Below are positions 45,501-54,690 of a DNA stretch of 64,000 bases, piece by piece (within the stretch, counting starts at the first letter, position 1; every line of letters starts with the position of its first letter). The DNA comes from an uncultured Muribaculaceae bacterium (lineage in GTDB: Bacteria > Bacteroidota > Bacteroidia > Bacteroidales > Muribaculaceae). Where the stretch lies: assembly GCA_910586995.1 (NCBI GenBank), contig CAJUKZ010000001.1, positions 124,001 through 188,000 on the forward strand, in the 5' to 3' direction. The notes beneath the pieces were generated by a model that worked only from the letters and a program-made list of their open reading frames with translations, was not told the origin of the DNA and ran no database searches. Position numbers and translations under genes: made by a program.

Positions 45501-46009
45501 GATGTGTCTGGTTCTGGCTGTTGCAAATCCTGTGTCTTGGCTATGTTATAGTTCGAAACACCGTGTCCTACATCAACTATCGTCAGCCTGGGTGAATCTA
45601 TCCTGAGTTTTTGCAACGATACAACACCCTGTGTCAATTTTAAGAGATTCACTCCTCCTGAGATATTTTTCACAGACAGAAGTGTATCGGCATATTGTGG
45701 CAAAGAAGCACGTACACTGTCGGGCAGCGACAACATATCGCGCGACACTACATCAAGACCTTCTACATCCAGATACAGAAAAGGATAATGCCCGCGCAAA
45801 CTTAGCTCTGCCCTATCGATAGAGATGTCAGCATCGAGTACCGACGATGCCACACGCTCGACAATAGGTGTCAACCTGTCAGGCTGAAGAATCTTCACTG
45901 TATATATCAGTATGCCGAACACAAGAAGCACTAAGGCCATAACGGTCCATAAAATTGCCTTGACCATAGTCTTCCACCATGATACATGGCGTCGCGATGC
46001 CGGTTTCAT
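42458..46009 (-). CDS. AsmA-like/TamB-type inner-membrane-anchored giant protein
   Basis: 1,183 residues with one N-terminal transmembrane helix (AILWTVMALVLLVFGILIYTV) and a long periplasmic beta-rich body. The opening (RVASSVLDADISIDRAELSL, then LYLDVEGLDVVSRD) and the late AsmA_2-type region mark the AsmA family. Related proteins form grooved bridges carrying phospholipids between membranes, a role inferred here. The C-terminus is a hydrophilic Lys/Arg/Ser-rich tail. The start overlaps the DUF5715 stop by four bases, and the end overlaps the HAD gene by 74 bases; this is one leftward operon. Confidence 0.85.
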   Translation of the reverse strand: MKPASRRHVSWWKTMVKAILWTVMALVLLVFGILIYTVKILQPDRLTPIVERVASSVLDADISIDRAELSLRGHYPFLYLDVEGLDVVSRDMLSLPDSVRASLPQYADTLLSVKNISGGVNLLKLTQGVVSLQKLRIDSPRLTIVDVGHGVSNYNIAKTQDLQQPEPDTSATVIPEIEFDSFVLADPHPIRYYNLKDSISAVVDIHTLEVRGTDAPLYSLDFSCDAASDMLEGINLKNIRFGLDGKIHWSKEKPACLGISDFMVELAMLRAKVDASLDFSDTPVVDYLTVDIDPLPVSEVLDILPDDMKRRMGLSAFSTDASVKAYLKLNKPYVIDSGSIPVAEVNISVPACSFTYGKLRIGSFFTDVDIISQGDNLDEAQVIIRDFYVRGHNRGIDLSLNGKLTHLLTDPYFEGKISGNVHLDKLPQSLADYAGGKIGGDITINSDMRVRPSYLNASMFHKLYMKGSVDASDLYFEAADSTALYYARHAQFEFGTSERFVRDTLRTPNMLTASVSVDSAYVRQPDFTVRFTGMKAGVGSVNEKNSADTTRINPVGASFRLGALEMDVPADTSRIRLSEISAMAVVKRYKQADSLPEFDVKLNAGRVSVGNRTSRLMLSKANIDLNAHLNPRRPRISARMKRMADSIRVRYPDISSDSLYAMIRSNTGRRNTHNEDADSMREWIDLSVSGPMAKFLRNWSVRGNVEARRAFVFTPVFPLRNRISDFKIGFTTDSVILYNLKYKAGRSDLNMHGVISDIRRAILSKKHTPIKVKLDIESDTLDVNQIAASFFAGAAYTAHKDSINLVLTDADDDEAIQKQIDELHAGIDSTGPLLIPMNVDADISVRTRNIIYSDLLLHDMSGEVQIYRGALNLNNLSAASDVGAISLSALYSAPEPGDMNFGFGMQAKGFNIERFLKLVPAVDSILPLLGDMGGIINADMAATCDIDPNMDINIPSLKAALKIHGDSLTLLDPETFKTVSKWLFFKNKNRNMIDSMSVEILVENSQLQVFPFSFNFDRYKLGVLGSNDFNMNYNYHVAVLKSPIPFKFGVNITGTPDKMKIRLGGSKFKKGMDVRPISVVDTTRVNLIRQIRNVFRRGVDNARLVPLQVSVRPQATDAARASEVDTLTGVDSLQFINENMMEAPSTPVSDKKKRKRGKSNGKNESQTDNSGLSEQEALPMRES

Positions 46010-46824
46010 TTCTTATTCTTTTTGTTTTTAATTCTTGTTCTTGGCCTGTCGTAGTCCGGTTTCAAAGGAGATGAACCATCGGGACGCACAGTTATATGGA
46101 AACAAGCCTGTCTGTATTCATACTTGACATAGCAACGCCCCGCCAACCTCATGTCTTCAATGATCTCGGCAAGCATATTCTTTAGATCAACAGATGTGCG
46201 GGGGTGATTTGTTCCATCGCAGATAAATTTATTATATGCGATATCGAATGTGGTAGCATACTGGTGAGCCGAACTATCGACTGCATTGCGGTTGACCCTA
46301 CGCAGACGCTTCACCGTAGACTCCGTACGCAATACTGATGTAAGACGCATACGGTATTCACCTCCACCGCGCGCCTTGAGACTGTCGTTGAAAGCTTTAC
46401 CTATATCTGCGGCCAGCTTTGCTGCCTCAGGCACGAGGTATGGGTATGAATGTTTAAGTGTGTCTACAAAATAATATTCACAGCTATTTATCCGCACAAG
46501 AGGACGACGGAGATTCCATGCAGATGCCGCGTCCATAACCGGACTTATTCCGACTGAGTCAGCCGCTGATATCTGCACATAGTTACTGTCGTTGAACATA
46601 CGGTGGAAATTGGAAGAAAAACGACGTGTACGCAGTGACGAACAACCGTCGTCAGGCATCTCAGGAAGATGTTCCATATACACTTCCTCTCCATAGAAAC
46701 TGTCGAGGAGATTGCCCAGGTATTCCTGCCCGTCCGAGACATAGCCACCGCTGCTACCGGTATCTCCGCCACTGCACGAGGCAAACAAAACAAGCGCGGG
46801 TAATATACTGGAAATAATTCTCAT
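46006..46824 (-). CDS. DUF5715 family lipoprotein (M15 peptidase-like)
   Basis: A 272-residue protein with a lipoprotein signal (SSILPALVLFASCSGG; lipidated Cys near residue 18). The C-terminal half has the DUF5715 pattern: VLRTESTVKRLRRVNRNAVD, then SSAHQYATTFDIAYNKF and late RQACFHITVR. The H-x6-D and final H-x-T positions resemble the zinc ligands of D,D-carboxypeptidase (VanY/M15) folds, so peptidoglycan processing is possible; this is not demonstrated. It is the first gene of the leftward operon DUF5715-AsmA-HAD-aroB and is divergent from msrB. Confidence 0.82.
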   Translation of the reverse strand: MRIISSILPALVLFASCSGGDTGSSGGYVSDGQEYLGNLLDSFYGEEVYMEHLPEMPDDGCSSLRTRRFSSNFHRMFNDSNYVQISAADSVGISPVMDAASAWNLRRPLVRINSCEYYFVDTLKHSYPYLVPEAAKLAADIGKAFNDSLKARGGGEYRMRLTSVLRTESTVKRLRRVNRNAVDSSAHQYATTFDIAYNKFICDGTNHPRTSVDLKNMLAEIIEDMRLAGRCYVKYEYRQACFHITVRPDGSSPLKPDYDRPRTRIKNKKNKK

Positions 46825-46959
46825 ACTCCTGCAAATTTAAGAAATTAGAAAATGCCTGACAAACGGTTTACATATTTCATGTGGCGCATAACAAATGTTA
46901 AAGGCATAACATTCAGCATATCAGGCACGTTATAATCATGAGATATTAACACTACTGCC

Positions 46960-47412
46960 ATGAACATGAAGACATATATAAAACCCGACGACACGATTTT
47001 GCGCGACACACTCTCTGACCTGCAATATGCGGTCACTCAGCTAAACTACACCGAACCTCCGTTCGACAACGAATTCTATGACGATCACCGTAAAGGGCTT
47101 TATGTCGACGTCACTACAGGTCAGCCATTATTTCTTTCGTCAGACAAATATGACAGCGGCTGCGGATGGCCGAGTTTTACACGACCTGTCGATAATTCTG
47201 TAATAAATGAATTGCCCGACAATTCGGCCGGAATGCACCGCACCGAAGTGCGCAGTTCTGCCGGAAACGCACACTTGGGACATGTCTTCACTGATGGTCC
47301 AGCCGATAAAGGAGGCCTTAGATATTGCATAAACAGCGCTGCCCTCGCTTTCATTCCAGCCGACAGAATGCAGGCAGAAGGCTACGGATATTTACTCGAC
47401 AGACTTGGTTGA
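46960..47412 (+). CDS. msrB: Peptide-methionine (R)-S-oxide reductase
   Basis: Reduces methionine-R-sulfoxide in proteins. The 150 residues carry the MsrB signature SGCGWPSFTRPV (near 65), EVRSSAGNAHLGHVFTDGP (near 97) and RYCINSAALAFIP with the catalytic Cys (near 123). The paired CxxC motifs that bind structural zinc in many MsrBs are absent, so this is the zinc-free form. Translation may start at the first or third codon (MNMKTY). It is divergent from the DUF5715 operon and followed by the origin-like gap. Confidence 0.94.
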   Translation: MNMKTYIKPDDTILRDTLSDLQYAVTQLNYTEPPFDNEFYDDHRKGLYVDVTTGQPLFLSSDKYDSGCGWPSFTRPVDNSVINELPDNSAGMHRTEVRSSAGNAHLGHVFTDGPADKGGLRYCINSAALAFIPADRMQAEGYGYLLDRLG

Positions 47413-47842
47413 AAAAGAGAGTTCAAGACATTTTCAACAATTGTAAATAACCTGTTGAAAGTGTATAAAAACTTTTTCATGCTTTTTGAAAGATCAGTGT
47501 TGCATTATTGCTGACAATATCCGTATAGACGATGCAATGGAAATCCAAAACAAGTTGCCACCAAGCTTTCAAAGGCTTTTCAATGCAGTTTTATTCATTT
47601 TTAGGTAGGCTATATGGAGTAAAGTTATTAACTTTGCAACTTATAAACAGGATGTTCATAACATGGCTAACACGCTGTATTACAAGCATGACACCTGTTT
47701 ATAACCATTAATACTACTGATAATATACTTCAATAACCCATATATGCAAGAAAGTGGCATAAAAGTTATTGCTGCTATTAACAGTACTTATTATTATTCT
47801 TTTAAAGTTGTTTTTGAAAAAAATTTCTCAAAATATAAATAT
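47413..47842. other. Putative replication origin region (oriC candidate)
   Basis: A 430-base AT-rich gap between msrB and nadA with no credible ORF. It contains three 9-mers of the form TTATNAACA, one mismatch from the DnaA box TTATNCACA: TTATAAACA at 47641, TGTTCATAA at 47653 (inverted) and TGTTTATAA at 47696 (inverted). The outer two form an 11-bp inverted repeat (47641-47651 and 47694-47704). TTTTCAACA (47431) and TGTTGAAAG (47453) are further box-like sites. Plus-strand composition changes here from C-rich (left) to G-rich (right) irrespective of gene direction, the sign expected at an origin. Confidence 0.6.
47629..47636 (+). promoter_or_regulatory. -7 promoter element upstream of nadA
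   Basis: TAACTTTG matches the -7 consensus. It lies 207 bases before the chosen nadA ATG, so the mRNA leader would run through the DnaA-box-like cluster. Confidence 0.5.
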
Positions 47843-48796
47843 ATGATTGTTGAAAAGACCGGCACACAATCTCTGTCGGAAAAGATACAACAGCTAAAGA
47901 AAGAGAAGAATGCTGTCATCCTGGCACACTATTATCAAAAAGGAGAGATTCAGGATGTGGCGGACTATGTAGGCGATTCTCTGGCCTTGGCTCAGATCGC
48001 GGCTAAACTTGACAATCCCATCATAGTGCTGTGCGGAGTTCATTTCATGGGAGAAACTGCGAAGATCCTCTGTCCCGATAAAAAAGTACTTGTTCCGGAT
48101 ATGGAAGCAGGATGTTCCCTTGCCGACAGTTGTCCGGCCGACAGATTTGAGGAATTCGTGAAATCCCATCCGGGATATACGGTGGTCAGCTACGTTAACA
48201 CATCTGCGGCTGTCAAGGCCCTGACCGATGTCGTGGTCACATCTTCAAATGCACGTAACATCGTGGATAGTCTTCCCGCTGACGAAAAAATAATATTCGG
48301 ACCTGACCGTAATCTTGGAAATTATATAAAGAGTGTCACCGGACGCGACATGATAGTCTGGGATGGAGCATGCCATGTGCATGAACAATTTTCTGTAGAC
48401 GGAATCGTTGATCTGATGAAACAGCATCCCGGTGCGAAGGTGCTTGTGCATCCTGAATGCCGCAAACCCGTGCAATTGCTGGCCGATGTCATAGGATCTA
48501 CAGCAGCTTTGCTGGAATATGCGGAAAAGTCGGCGGAGAAGGAATTCATCGTAGCCACTGAAAGTGGTATATTGCACAAGATGAGGCAGCAGTGTCCCGA
48601 CAAAACTTTTATTCCTGCACCCGCAGCCGACAGTACATGTGCCTGCAACGACTGCTCGTTCATGAAGCTCAACACGATGGAGAAACTATATGCATGTCTG
48701 CTCAACGAGACTCCTGAAATCTTCGTGGATGAGGAAATCGCAGAAAAAGCCCGACGCCCGATAATGCGGATGCTCGAGATGTCAGTTAAGAAATAA
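47843..48796 (+). CDS. nadA: Quinolinate synthase A
   Basis: Condenses iminoaspartate (from NadB) with dihydroxyacetone phosphate to quinolinate using a [4Fe-4S] cluster. From ATG 47843 (MIVEKTGTQSLSEKIQ) it is 317 residues, the usual length; the frame extends 33 codons upstream to 47744, but those residues are low-complexity. Cluster cysteines are visible in VLCGVHFMGETAKIL (near 83), WDGACHVHEQF (near 175) and the C-terminal CACNDCSFMKLN (near 265). HYYQKGEIQDVADYVGDSLAL is the substrate-binding opening. First gene to the right of the putative origin. Confidence 0.95.
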   Translation: MIVEKTGTQSLSEKIQQLKKEKNAVILAHYYQKGEIQDVADYVGDSLALAQIAAKLDNPIIVLCGVHFMGETAKILCPDKKVLVPDMEAGCSLADSCPADRFEEFVKSHPGYTVVSYVNTSAAVKALTDVVVTSSNARNIVDSLPADEKIIFGPDRNLGNYIKSVTGRDMIVWDGACHVHEQFSVDGIVDLMKQHPGAKVLVHPECRKPVQLLADVIGSTAALLEYAEKSAEKEFIVATESGILHKMRQQCPDKTFIPAPAADSTCACNDCSFMKLNTMEKLYACLLNETPEIFVDEEIAEKARRPIMRMLEMSVKK

Positions 48797-48821
48797 TAAA
48801 CCTAAGAACCAATCATATCCA

Positions 48822-51596
48822 ATGGAATACAATCACAGAGAGATAGAACAGCGCTGGCAACAATATTGGAAAGACAACCATACATATCGTACAGTAATAG
48901 ACAGTGAACGTCCTAAATTCTACGTTCTCGACATGTTCCCCTACCCTTCGGGTGCAGGTCTTCATGTAGGACATCCCCTTGGCTATATCGCGAGCGATAT
49001 ATACAGCAGATATAAACGTCTGAAAGGCTTCAACGTACTTCATCCTATGGGATTTGATGCTTACGGTTTGCCGGCTGAGCAATATGCTATCCAGACCGGA
49101 CAGCATCCGGAGGTCACTACCCGTCAGAATATAGCACGCTATTGTTCGCAGCTCGATAAGATTGGATTCTGTTACGACTGGGATAGGTCTATACGCACAT
49201 GCGATCCCGGATATTATAAATGGACACAGTGGGCATTCATCCGGATGTTCAACCATTATTATGATACAGCGCTCGACAAGGCTCAGCCAATAGAGAAGTT
49301 GGTCGCTCATTTTGAAAAGCAGGGATCGGAAGGTGTCAATGCAGCATGCGGCAAGCAGCTTGACTTCACAGCTGTGGAATGGAATGACATGGATGAGAAG
49401 CAGAAAAGCGACGTGCTCATGAACTACCGCCTGGCTTATCTCGGCAATACGATGGTGAACTGGTGTCCGAAACTCGGTACTGTGCTTGCCAACGATGAGG
49501 TGAGCGAGGGTGTGTCCGTGCGCGGAGGCTATCCTGTGGAGCAGAAATTGATGTATCAATGGTGTCTGCGCGTATCTGCTTATTCGCAGCGCCTGCTCGA
49601 CGGACTCGACAGGATAGATTGGAGCGAATCGCTCAAAGAAACACAGCGCAACTGGATCGGACGCAGCGAAGGTGCGGAAATGCGTTTCAAACTTGCAGGA
49701 AACGAAGATGTGGAACTTGAGATATTCACAACCCGTGCCGACACTATTTTCGGTGTCACATTCATGGTACTCGCTCCTGAGAGCCGCTATGTGGATGTGG
49801 TCACTACCGCTGATCAGCGCGAAGCAGTCGACGAATACATCGCATCTATACGCCATAAGACCGAGCGTGAAAGGATGATAGACAAGAAAGTCAGTGGTGT
49901 ATTCACAGGCTCGTATGCCGTGAATCCTGTGACCGGAAAGCAGATTCCCATATGGGTCAGCGATTATGTGCTCGCAGGCTATGGTACAGGCGCTATAATG
50001 GCAGTGCCGGCGCACGACAGCCGCGACTACGCATTCGCGCGCCATTTCGATCTTCCCGTTATTCCTCTTATTGAGGGTGCTGATGTCAGCGAGCAGAGTT
50101 TCGATGCAAAGAGCGGAAAGATGATCAATTCTTCCAACGGCGAACTCGTACTCGATGGACTTGACGTAAAAGATGCGATAGCTGCCACTAAGAAATATAT
50201 CGAGGATAAGGGTATAGGAAAAGTTAAGGTGAACTACCGTCTTCGCGATGCCATATTCAGCCGCCAGCGTTATTGGGGTGAGCCATTCCCCGTATATTAT
50301 AAGGATGGTATTCCCTATATGCTTGACGACAGCAAGCTGCCGCTGCTGTTGCCTGCTATCGACAAGTTCCTGCCTACAGAAACAGGAGAGCCTCCGTTGG
50401 GAAGAGCTGCAGATTGGAAGACAGACGAAGGTTTCCAGCTCGAACTGTGCACCATGCCGGGATTTGCAGGATCTTCGGCTTATTATCTCAGATACATGGA
50501 CCCGCACAACGACGATGCCATTGTTTCTGAGGAAGCTAATGGTTACTGGCGCAATGTCGATCTCTATATAGGAGGTATCGAACATGCCACAGGACACCTG
50601 ATCTACAGCCGTTTCTGGAATAAATTCCTTTTCGACCTCGGAAAGATTGTGGAGGATGAGCCTTTCAGAAAGCTTGTAAACCAAGGTATGATTCAGGGTC
50701 GTAGCAACTTTGTATACAGAATCAAGGATACAAATACTTTTGTCTCGGAAGGTCTGAAAGACCAATATGATGTGACTCCCATACACGTCGATGTCAATAT
50801 CGTGGAGAACGACAGGCTGGATCTTGATAAATTCCGTGCATGGCGTCCTGACTATGCTGATGCTGAATTCATACTCGAAGATGGAAAATATATCTGCGGA
50901 TGGGCTGTTGAGAAGATGTCGAAATCAATGTTCAATGTGGTTAACCCTGATGATATAGTTGATCGTTATGGTGCTGATACCCTCCGTCTCTACGAGATGT
51001 TCCTCGGCCCTCTCGAACAGAGCAAACCCTGGGACACTAACGGTATCGACGGTGTGAACCGCTTCATAAAGAAACTATGGAATCTTTTCTATAAGGGAGA
51101 TACCATGCTTGTCGACGATACAGCACCTACACGCGACAATCTCAAGAGCATTCATAAGCTAATTAAGAAAGTTGGTTCGGACATTGAGTCATTCTCGTTC
51201 AACACTTCTATCAGTGCTTTCATGATATGTGTGAATGAACTTTCGTCGCAGAAGTGCCATAGCCGTGCTGTTCTATCCGATCTACTTGTGGTTCTCGCTC
51301 CTTTTGCTCCTCACGTTGCTGAGGAACTTTGGCATGCCATAGGTAATACAACCTCGATATGCGATGCTGCATGGCCTGAGTTCAATGAAGAATACCTGAA
51401 GGAAGACACCGTAAATTATGCTGTGAGCTTCAATGGCAAGGCACGTTATAATATACGTGTTGCCGCAGGTACACCCCGCGAGGAGGTAGAGCGTCTGGCT
51501 CTCTCCAATGAGAATGCAGCCCGATGGATCGACGGCAAAACTATCCGCAAGATAATTGTTGTGCCGGATAAGATTGTAAACGTAGTAGTAGGCTGA
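48822..51596 (+). CDS. leuS: Leucine--tRNA ligase
   Basis: Charges tRNA-Leu, including the tRNA-Leu(CAA) encoded at 11858. 924 residues, the normal bacterial LeuRS length. The HIGH motif is PSGAGLHVGHPLGYIASDI (near 45). The CP1 editing domain includes FTTRADTIFGVTFMVLAP (near 305) with the conserved Thr-rich site, and the KMSKS motif is VEKMSKSMFNVVNPDDI (near 700). The anticodon-binding domain and a C-terminal beta tail (IIVVPDKIVNVVVG) follow. Third-base usage is G/T-richer than in synthetase genes left of 47 kb. rdgB follows after three bases. Confidence 0.97.
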   Translation: MEYNHREIEQRWQQYWKDNHTYRTVIDSERPKFYVLDMFPYPSGAGLHVGHPLGYIASDIYSRYKRLKGFNVLHPMGFDAYGLPAEQYAIQTGQHPEVTTRQNIARYCSQLDKIGFCYDWDRSIRTCDPGYYKWTQWAFIRMFNHYYDTALDKAQPIEKLVAHFEKQGSEGVNAACGKQLDFTAVEWNDMDEKQKSDVLMNYRLAYLGNTMVNWCPKLGTVLANDEVSEGVSVRGGYPVEQKLMYQWCLRVSAYSQRLLDGLDRIDWSESLKETQRNWIGRSEGAEMRFKLAGNEDVELEIFTTRADTIFGVTFMVLAPESRYVDVVTTADQREAVDEYIASIRHKTERERMIDKKVSGVFTGSYAVNPVTGKQIPIWVSDYVLAGYGTGAIMAVPAHDSRDYAFARHFDLPVIPLIEGADVSEQSFDAKSGKMINSSNGELVLDGLDVKDAIAATKKYIEDKGIGKVKVNYRLRDAIFSRQRYWGEPFPVYYKDGIPYMLDDSKLPLLLPAIDKFLPTETGEPPLGRAADWKTDEGFQLELCTMPGFAGSSAYYLRYMDPHNDDAIVSEEANGYWRNVDLYIGGIEHATGHLIYSRFWNKFLFDLGKIVEDEPFRKLVNQGMIQGRSNFVYRIKDTNTFVSEGLKDQYDVTPIHVDVNIVENDRLDLDKFRAWRPDYADAEFILEDGKYICGWAVEKMSKSMFNVVNPDDIVDRYGADTLRLYEMFLGPLEQSKPWDTNGIDGVNRFIKKLWNLFYKGDTMLVDDTAPTRDNLKSIHKLIKKVGSDIESFSFNTSISAFMICVNELSSQKCHSRAVLSDLLVVLAPFAPHVAEELWHAIGNTTSICDAAWPEFNEEYLKEDTVNYAVSFNGKARYNIRVAAGTPREEVERLALSNENAARWIDGKTIRKIIVVPDKIVNVVVG

Positions 51597-51599
51597 GAT

Positions 51600-52187
51600 A
51601 TGGAAAGAGAAAAACTGGTGATGGCCACCAACAATGCACATAAGTTGTCGGAGATAAGAAGGATTATCGGCGACCGTATGGATGTATTGTCACTGTCCGA
51701 CATAGGTTGCCACGATGAGATCCCTGAGACCGGCGATACTCTTGAAGAAAACGCACTGATCAAAGCCAGATGGATCAAGGAGAAGTATGGCTACGACTGC
51801 TTTGCCGATGACACGGGTCTTGAGGTTGAAGCTCTTGGCGGAGCACCTGGAGTATATTCCGCAAGATATGCCGGAGAGCATTGCACGCCTGCCGACAATG
51901 TGGCCAAGATGCTGCGTGAGATGAAAGATGTGCCATGTGGAAAACGCAATGCATGTTTCCGCACGGTGATAGCTCTTATTCGCGGCGGAGTAACCACTTT
52001 GGTCGATGGTAAGGTAGACGGAGTGATCACTACTGAGGTAAGCGGTACTGATGGCTTCGGCTATGATCCGATTTTCCGTCCAGAAGGAAGCGACATCACT
52101 TTTGCAGAAATGGATGCTGACTCCAAGAATGCTATAAGTCATCGCGGCAGGGCTACCAGAAAACTGATCGAAGTCCTTGGACTTTGA
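51600..52187 (+). CDS. rdgB: Non-canonical purine NTP diphosphatase (RdgB/HAM1)
   Basis: Hydrolyses dITP, XTP and similar damaged purine nucleotides to monophosphates, keeping them out of DNA. The 195-residue protein has MATNNAHKLSEIRRI at the N-terminus (the T/SxxxxK phosphate-binding opening), DTLEENALIKARWI (near 42), FADDTGLEVEALGGAPGVYSAR (near 65) and the late SGTDGFGYDPIFRPEG and ISHRGRA motifs. It begins three bases after the leuS stop, so the two are co-transcribed. Confidence 0.95.
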   Translation: MEREKLVMATNNAHKLSEIRRIIGDRMDVLSLSDIGCHDEIPETGDTLEENALIKARWIKEKYGYDCFADDTGLEVEALGGAPGVYSARYAGEHCTPADNVAKMLREMKDVPCGKRNACFRTVIALIRGGVTTLVDGKVDGVITTEVSGTDGFGYDPIFRPEGSDITFAEMDADSKNAISHRGRATRKLIEVLGL

Positions 52188-52238
52188 TCTCATATATATT
52201 ATTAAAGTAAAATTGTGAATACATCCTCTCTATCCTCT

Positions 52239-54686
52239 ATGATTAACTATATGAACCGACGTCTCTGCTGTGTCTTGTTGTTGTCTCTGTTTTCTGTATG
52301 CGCATTGATGGCACAGACAGCACCGGGACACTGGAATGTGTACAATCTTTATTCCGACAAGCTCGACCGTGTGGTCGAGACTCCCGATAAGGTTTACTAT
52401 GTCACAGCCGGAAATCTGTATTCTTTCAGTCCGTCGGACAATGAGACGTTCGCCTACAACACTTTCAATAAGCTCAACGGCACAACCGTGTCGCGCATCG
52501 ACTACAACTATGACAAAGGTTATCTGTGTATAATATACGATGATGCCAACATAGATCTCCTCTACGACGACGGGCATGTGGTAAGCATGCCCGACATACG
52601 AGATGCCGTGTTGAGCTACAGCAAGCAGATTCTTGATGTGAAGTTACGTCCTGAAGGCATATTCATTGCCACTAATTTCGGATTTGTAATCTTCGACGAC
52701 GAACGTCATCTTGTACGTGAGTCCGCTATTTACGGATCTGAGACTCCGTTTGCTGATACAGATGGTGAGTTGCTGTATATAATAAACGGTGGAGTTCTAC
52801 GCACCTCTCCTCTTGAAAGCCGTCACAATACACTCAATTCCTTCAGCCAGGTATTCAATGTGAATCAAACATCTGCCTTTGTTACTTCCGGAGGTAATAT
52901 ATTGTTTGTGCACGACAGCGGTGAGCGGCTTCAGTTCATAGACATTGACCGTATTGCTGGAAAAATCGAGCAGTCAACATTGCTTGATAAGCCTGTATCG
53001 GATATCCGCGTGTGGAAAGACGGATATTATGTTGTGTCGGAAGATTATATCTATATTCTAGGTAAAGACGGAAAACTGACTGAAAATATCCCTATTCCTC
53101 AGATTCTGAAAGGAGAGGATCTGTTTTTCTATGATAGTCCGTATAAGGTATATTCAACCTCCGGAGGTCTTGGCTGCTATGATATAAGCGACGGTAAAGT
53201 TACTGTTGTAATGGAACCTGTCCGGGCCGAGAACGCGCTTACGTGCCGCAGAATAGCTTTCCTGATTCCATCAGCCGACGGTAAGCGTATATATGTGAGC
53301 AACCTTGGTTCTACTTCGTGGAATAGTGTAGGTACAGGTGATGCGTTCGATCAGATGCAGAAAGTAAATTTGATTGAGAACGGCACTGTGAGCGATCTTA
53401 CGCCTCTTGGTGGAATGACATACGACAATCCCGAGTTCGACGATCTGAAGGCTTCCTACGACGCTTCAGAGACACCTCTGTTCGGTCCTGCAGGTATGGC
53501 AGTGGAAGATCCGGATGATCCTTCCAAATTTTACGTATGCAATGCACTCGAGGGTGTGTTTGTCATAAAGGATGGTGAGCAGGTAGGAAAGATAAACAGT
53601 ACGAATGCCAAGATTTCGCCAACCTGGGGTGTGAAAGGAGGCCGTACGTTCTGCGTTGCTTTCGACCGAGAAGGCAATATGTATGTAGGCAGTGAATACA
53701 ACGACAAGGGTGCTCAGCGATTCCAGTCAGTGATCATGCTTCCGGCTTCACTGCGTCGTTCAGGACAGTGGACCGTTTCTGATTGGACAGAACTTCCTCT
53801 TAACGGCAGTTTCGGAGGCCGAAAGGATATACGTATGCTTTTCTGCCGTCAGAGCCGTATGGCTTTCTTCATTGACGGAGAGTATAACGGAAAGCTTGTA
53901 GCTTACGATACTTCCGGTTCATACTCCAATATCGCCGACGACAAGCATATCGTTTGGGAGACACTTACCGATCAGGATGGAAAAGAATTCAGGCCTGAAT
54001 ACTATACATGTCTTGCCGAAGACAAGCAGGGACGTATATGGGTAGGTACATCGGAAGGTGTAGTGGAACTTACAAATCCGCTGAGAGCCGTACAGCCCGA
54101 TTTCAGGATTAACCGTATAAAAGTTCCCCGCAACGACGGCACAGGCCTGGCCGATTATCTGCTGTCTACGGATAAGATAACATCCATCGCAGTCGATCAC
54201 AGCAACCGTAAATGGATAGGCACAGAGGCATCAGGTATTTATCTCGTAAGTGCCAACGGCGATCGTATATTGCAGCACTTCACGCCCGACAACAGTTATC
54301 TTCCATCGCTGTCGGTATATGCTCTTGCATGTGATCCTCTCGACAACACCCTTTATATAGGCACTTCTTACGGGCTACTCAGCTACGGTACGGAAGCATC
54401 TCCCGGTATGGAAAGCTATGGAGATATAGTGGCATATCCAAATCCTGTGCGTCCCGACTATTCCGGTGATATCACAATCAAGGGACTTATGGATAATTCG
54501 CTTGTGAAGATAGCCGACAGCAACGGCAATGTCGTGATGCAGAAGCGCTCGGAGGGTGGTATGGTCACATGGGACGGATGCAATCAGTCGGGGCGTCAGG
54601 TGCGTTCAGGTGTATATTATGTGTTTGCGTCGCAGAATTCCGACGGAAATTCAGGCGCGGTGACAAAGATTGTAATAATAAGGTAA
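52239..54686 (+). CDS. porZ: T9SS component PorZ-like protein (beta-propeller, two-component-regulator type)
   Basis: About 815 residues with a signal peptide (NRRLCCVLLLSLFSVCALMAQ) and two beta-propeller regions built from short repeats; a late example is WIGTEASGIYLVSANGDRI. The C-terminal 90 residues (VAYPNPVRPDYSGDITIKG to the end VTKIVIIR) form a T9SS-type Ig-like sorting domain. This layout matches PorZ, which in Porphyromonas gingivalis sits at the cell surface and helps attach anionic LPS to T9SS cargo. The start is uncertain: GTG 52215, ATG 52239 and ATG 52251 are in frame, and the last best fits the signal peptide. A hypothetical gene follows after four bases. Confidence 0.85.
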   Translation: MINYMNRRLCCVLLLSLFSVCALMAQTAPGHWNVYNLYSDKLDRVVETPDKVYYVTAGNLYSFSPSDNETFAYNTFNKLNGTTVSRIDYNYDKGYLCIIYDDANIDLLYDDGHVVSMPDIRDAVLSYSKQILDVKLRPEGIFIATNFGFVIFDDERHLVRESAIYGSETPFADTDGELLYIINGGVLRTSPLESRHNTLNSFSQVFNVNQTSAFVTSGGNILFVHDSGERLQFIDIDRIAGKIEQSTLLDKPVSDIRVWKDGYYVVSEDYIYILGKDGKLTENIPIPQILKGEDLFFYDSPYKVYSTSGGLGCYDISDGKVTVVMEPVRAENALTCRRIAFLIPSADGKRIYVSNLGSTSWNSVGTGDAFDQMQKVNLIENGTVSDLTPLGGMTYDNPEFDDLKASYDASETPLFGPAGMAVEDPDDPSKFYVCNALEGVFVIKDGEQVGKINSTNAKISPTWGVKGGRTFCVAFDREGNMYVGSEYNDKGAQRFQSVIMLPASLRRSGQWTVSDWTELPLNGSFGGRKDIRMLFCRQSRMAFFIDGEYNGKLVAYDTSGSYSNIADDKHIVWETLTDQDGKEFRPEYYTCLAEDKQGRIWVGTSEGVVELTNPLRAVQPDFRINRIKVPRNDGTGLADYLLSTDKITSIAVDHSNRKWIGTEASGIYLVSANGDRILQHFTPDNSYLPSLSVYALACDPLDNTLYIGTSYGLLSYGTEASPGMESYGDIVAYPNPVRPDYSGDITIKGLMDNSLVKIADSNGNVVMQKRSEGGMVTWDGCNQSGRQVRSGVYYVFASQNSDGNSGAVTKIVIIR

Positions 54687-54690
54687 AAAG

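Noticed and set aside
48813..50786. A 657-codon open frame on the minus strand opposite leuS
   Set aside because: leuS is certain by motifs over the whole span; the antisense frame has no recognisable domain, promoter or sensible composition.
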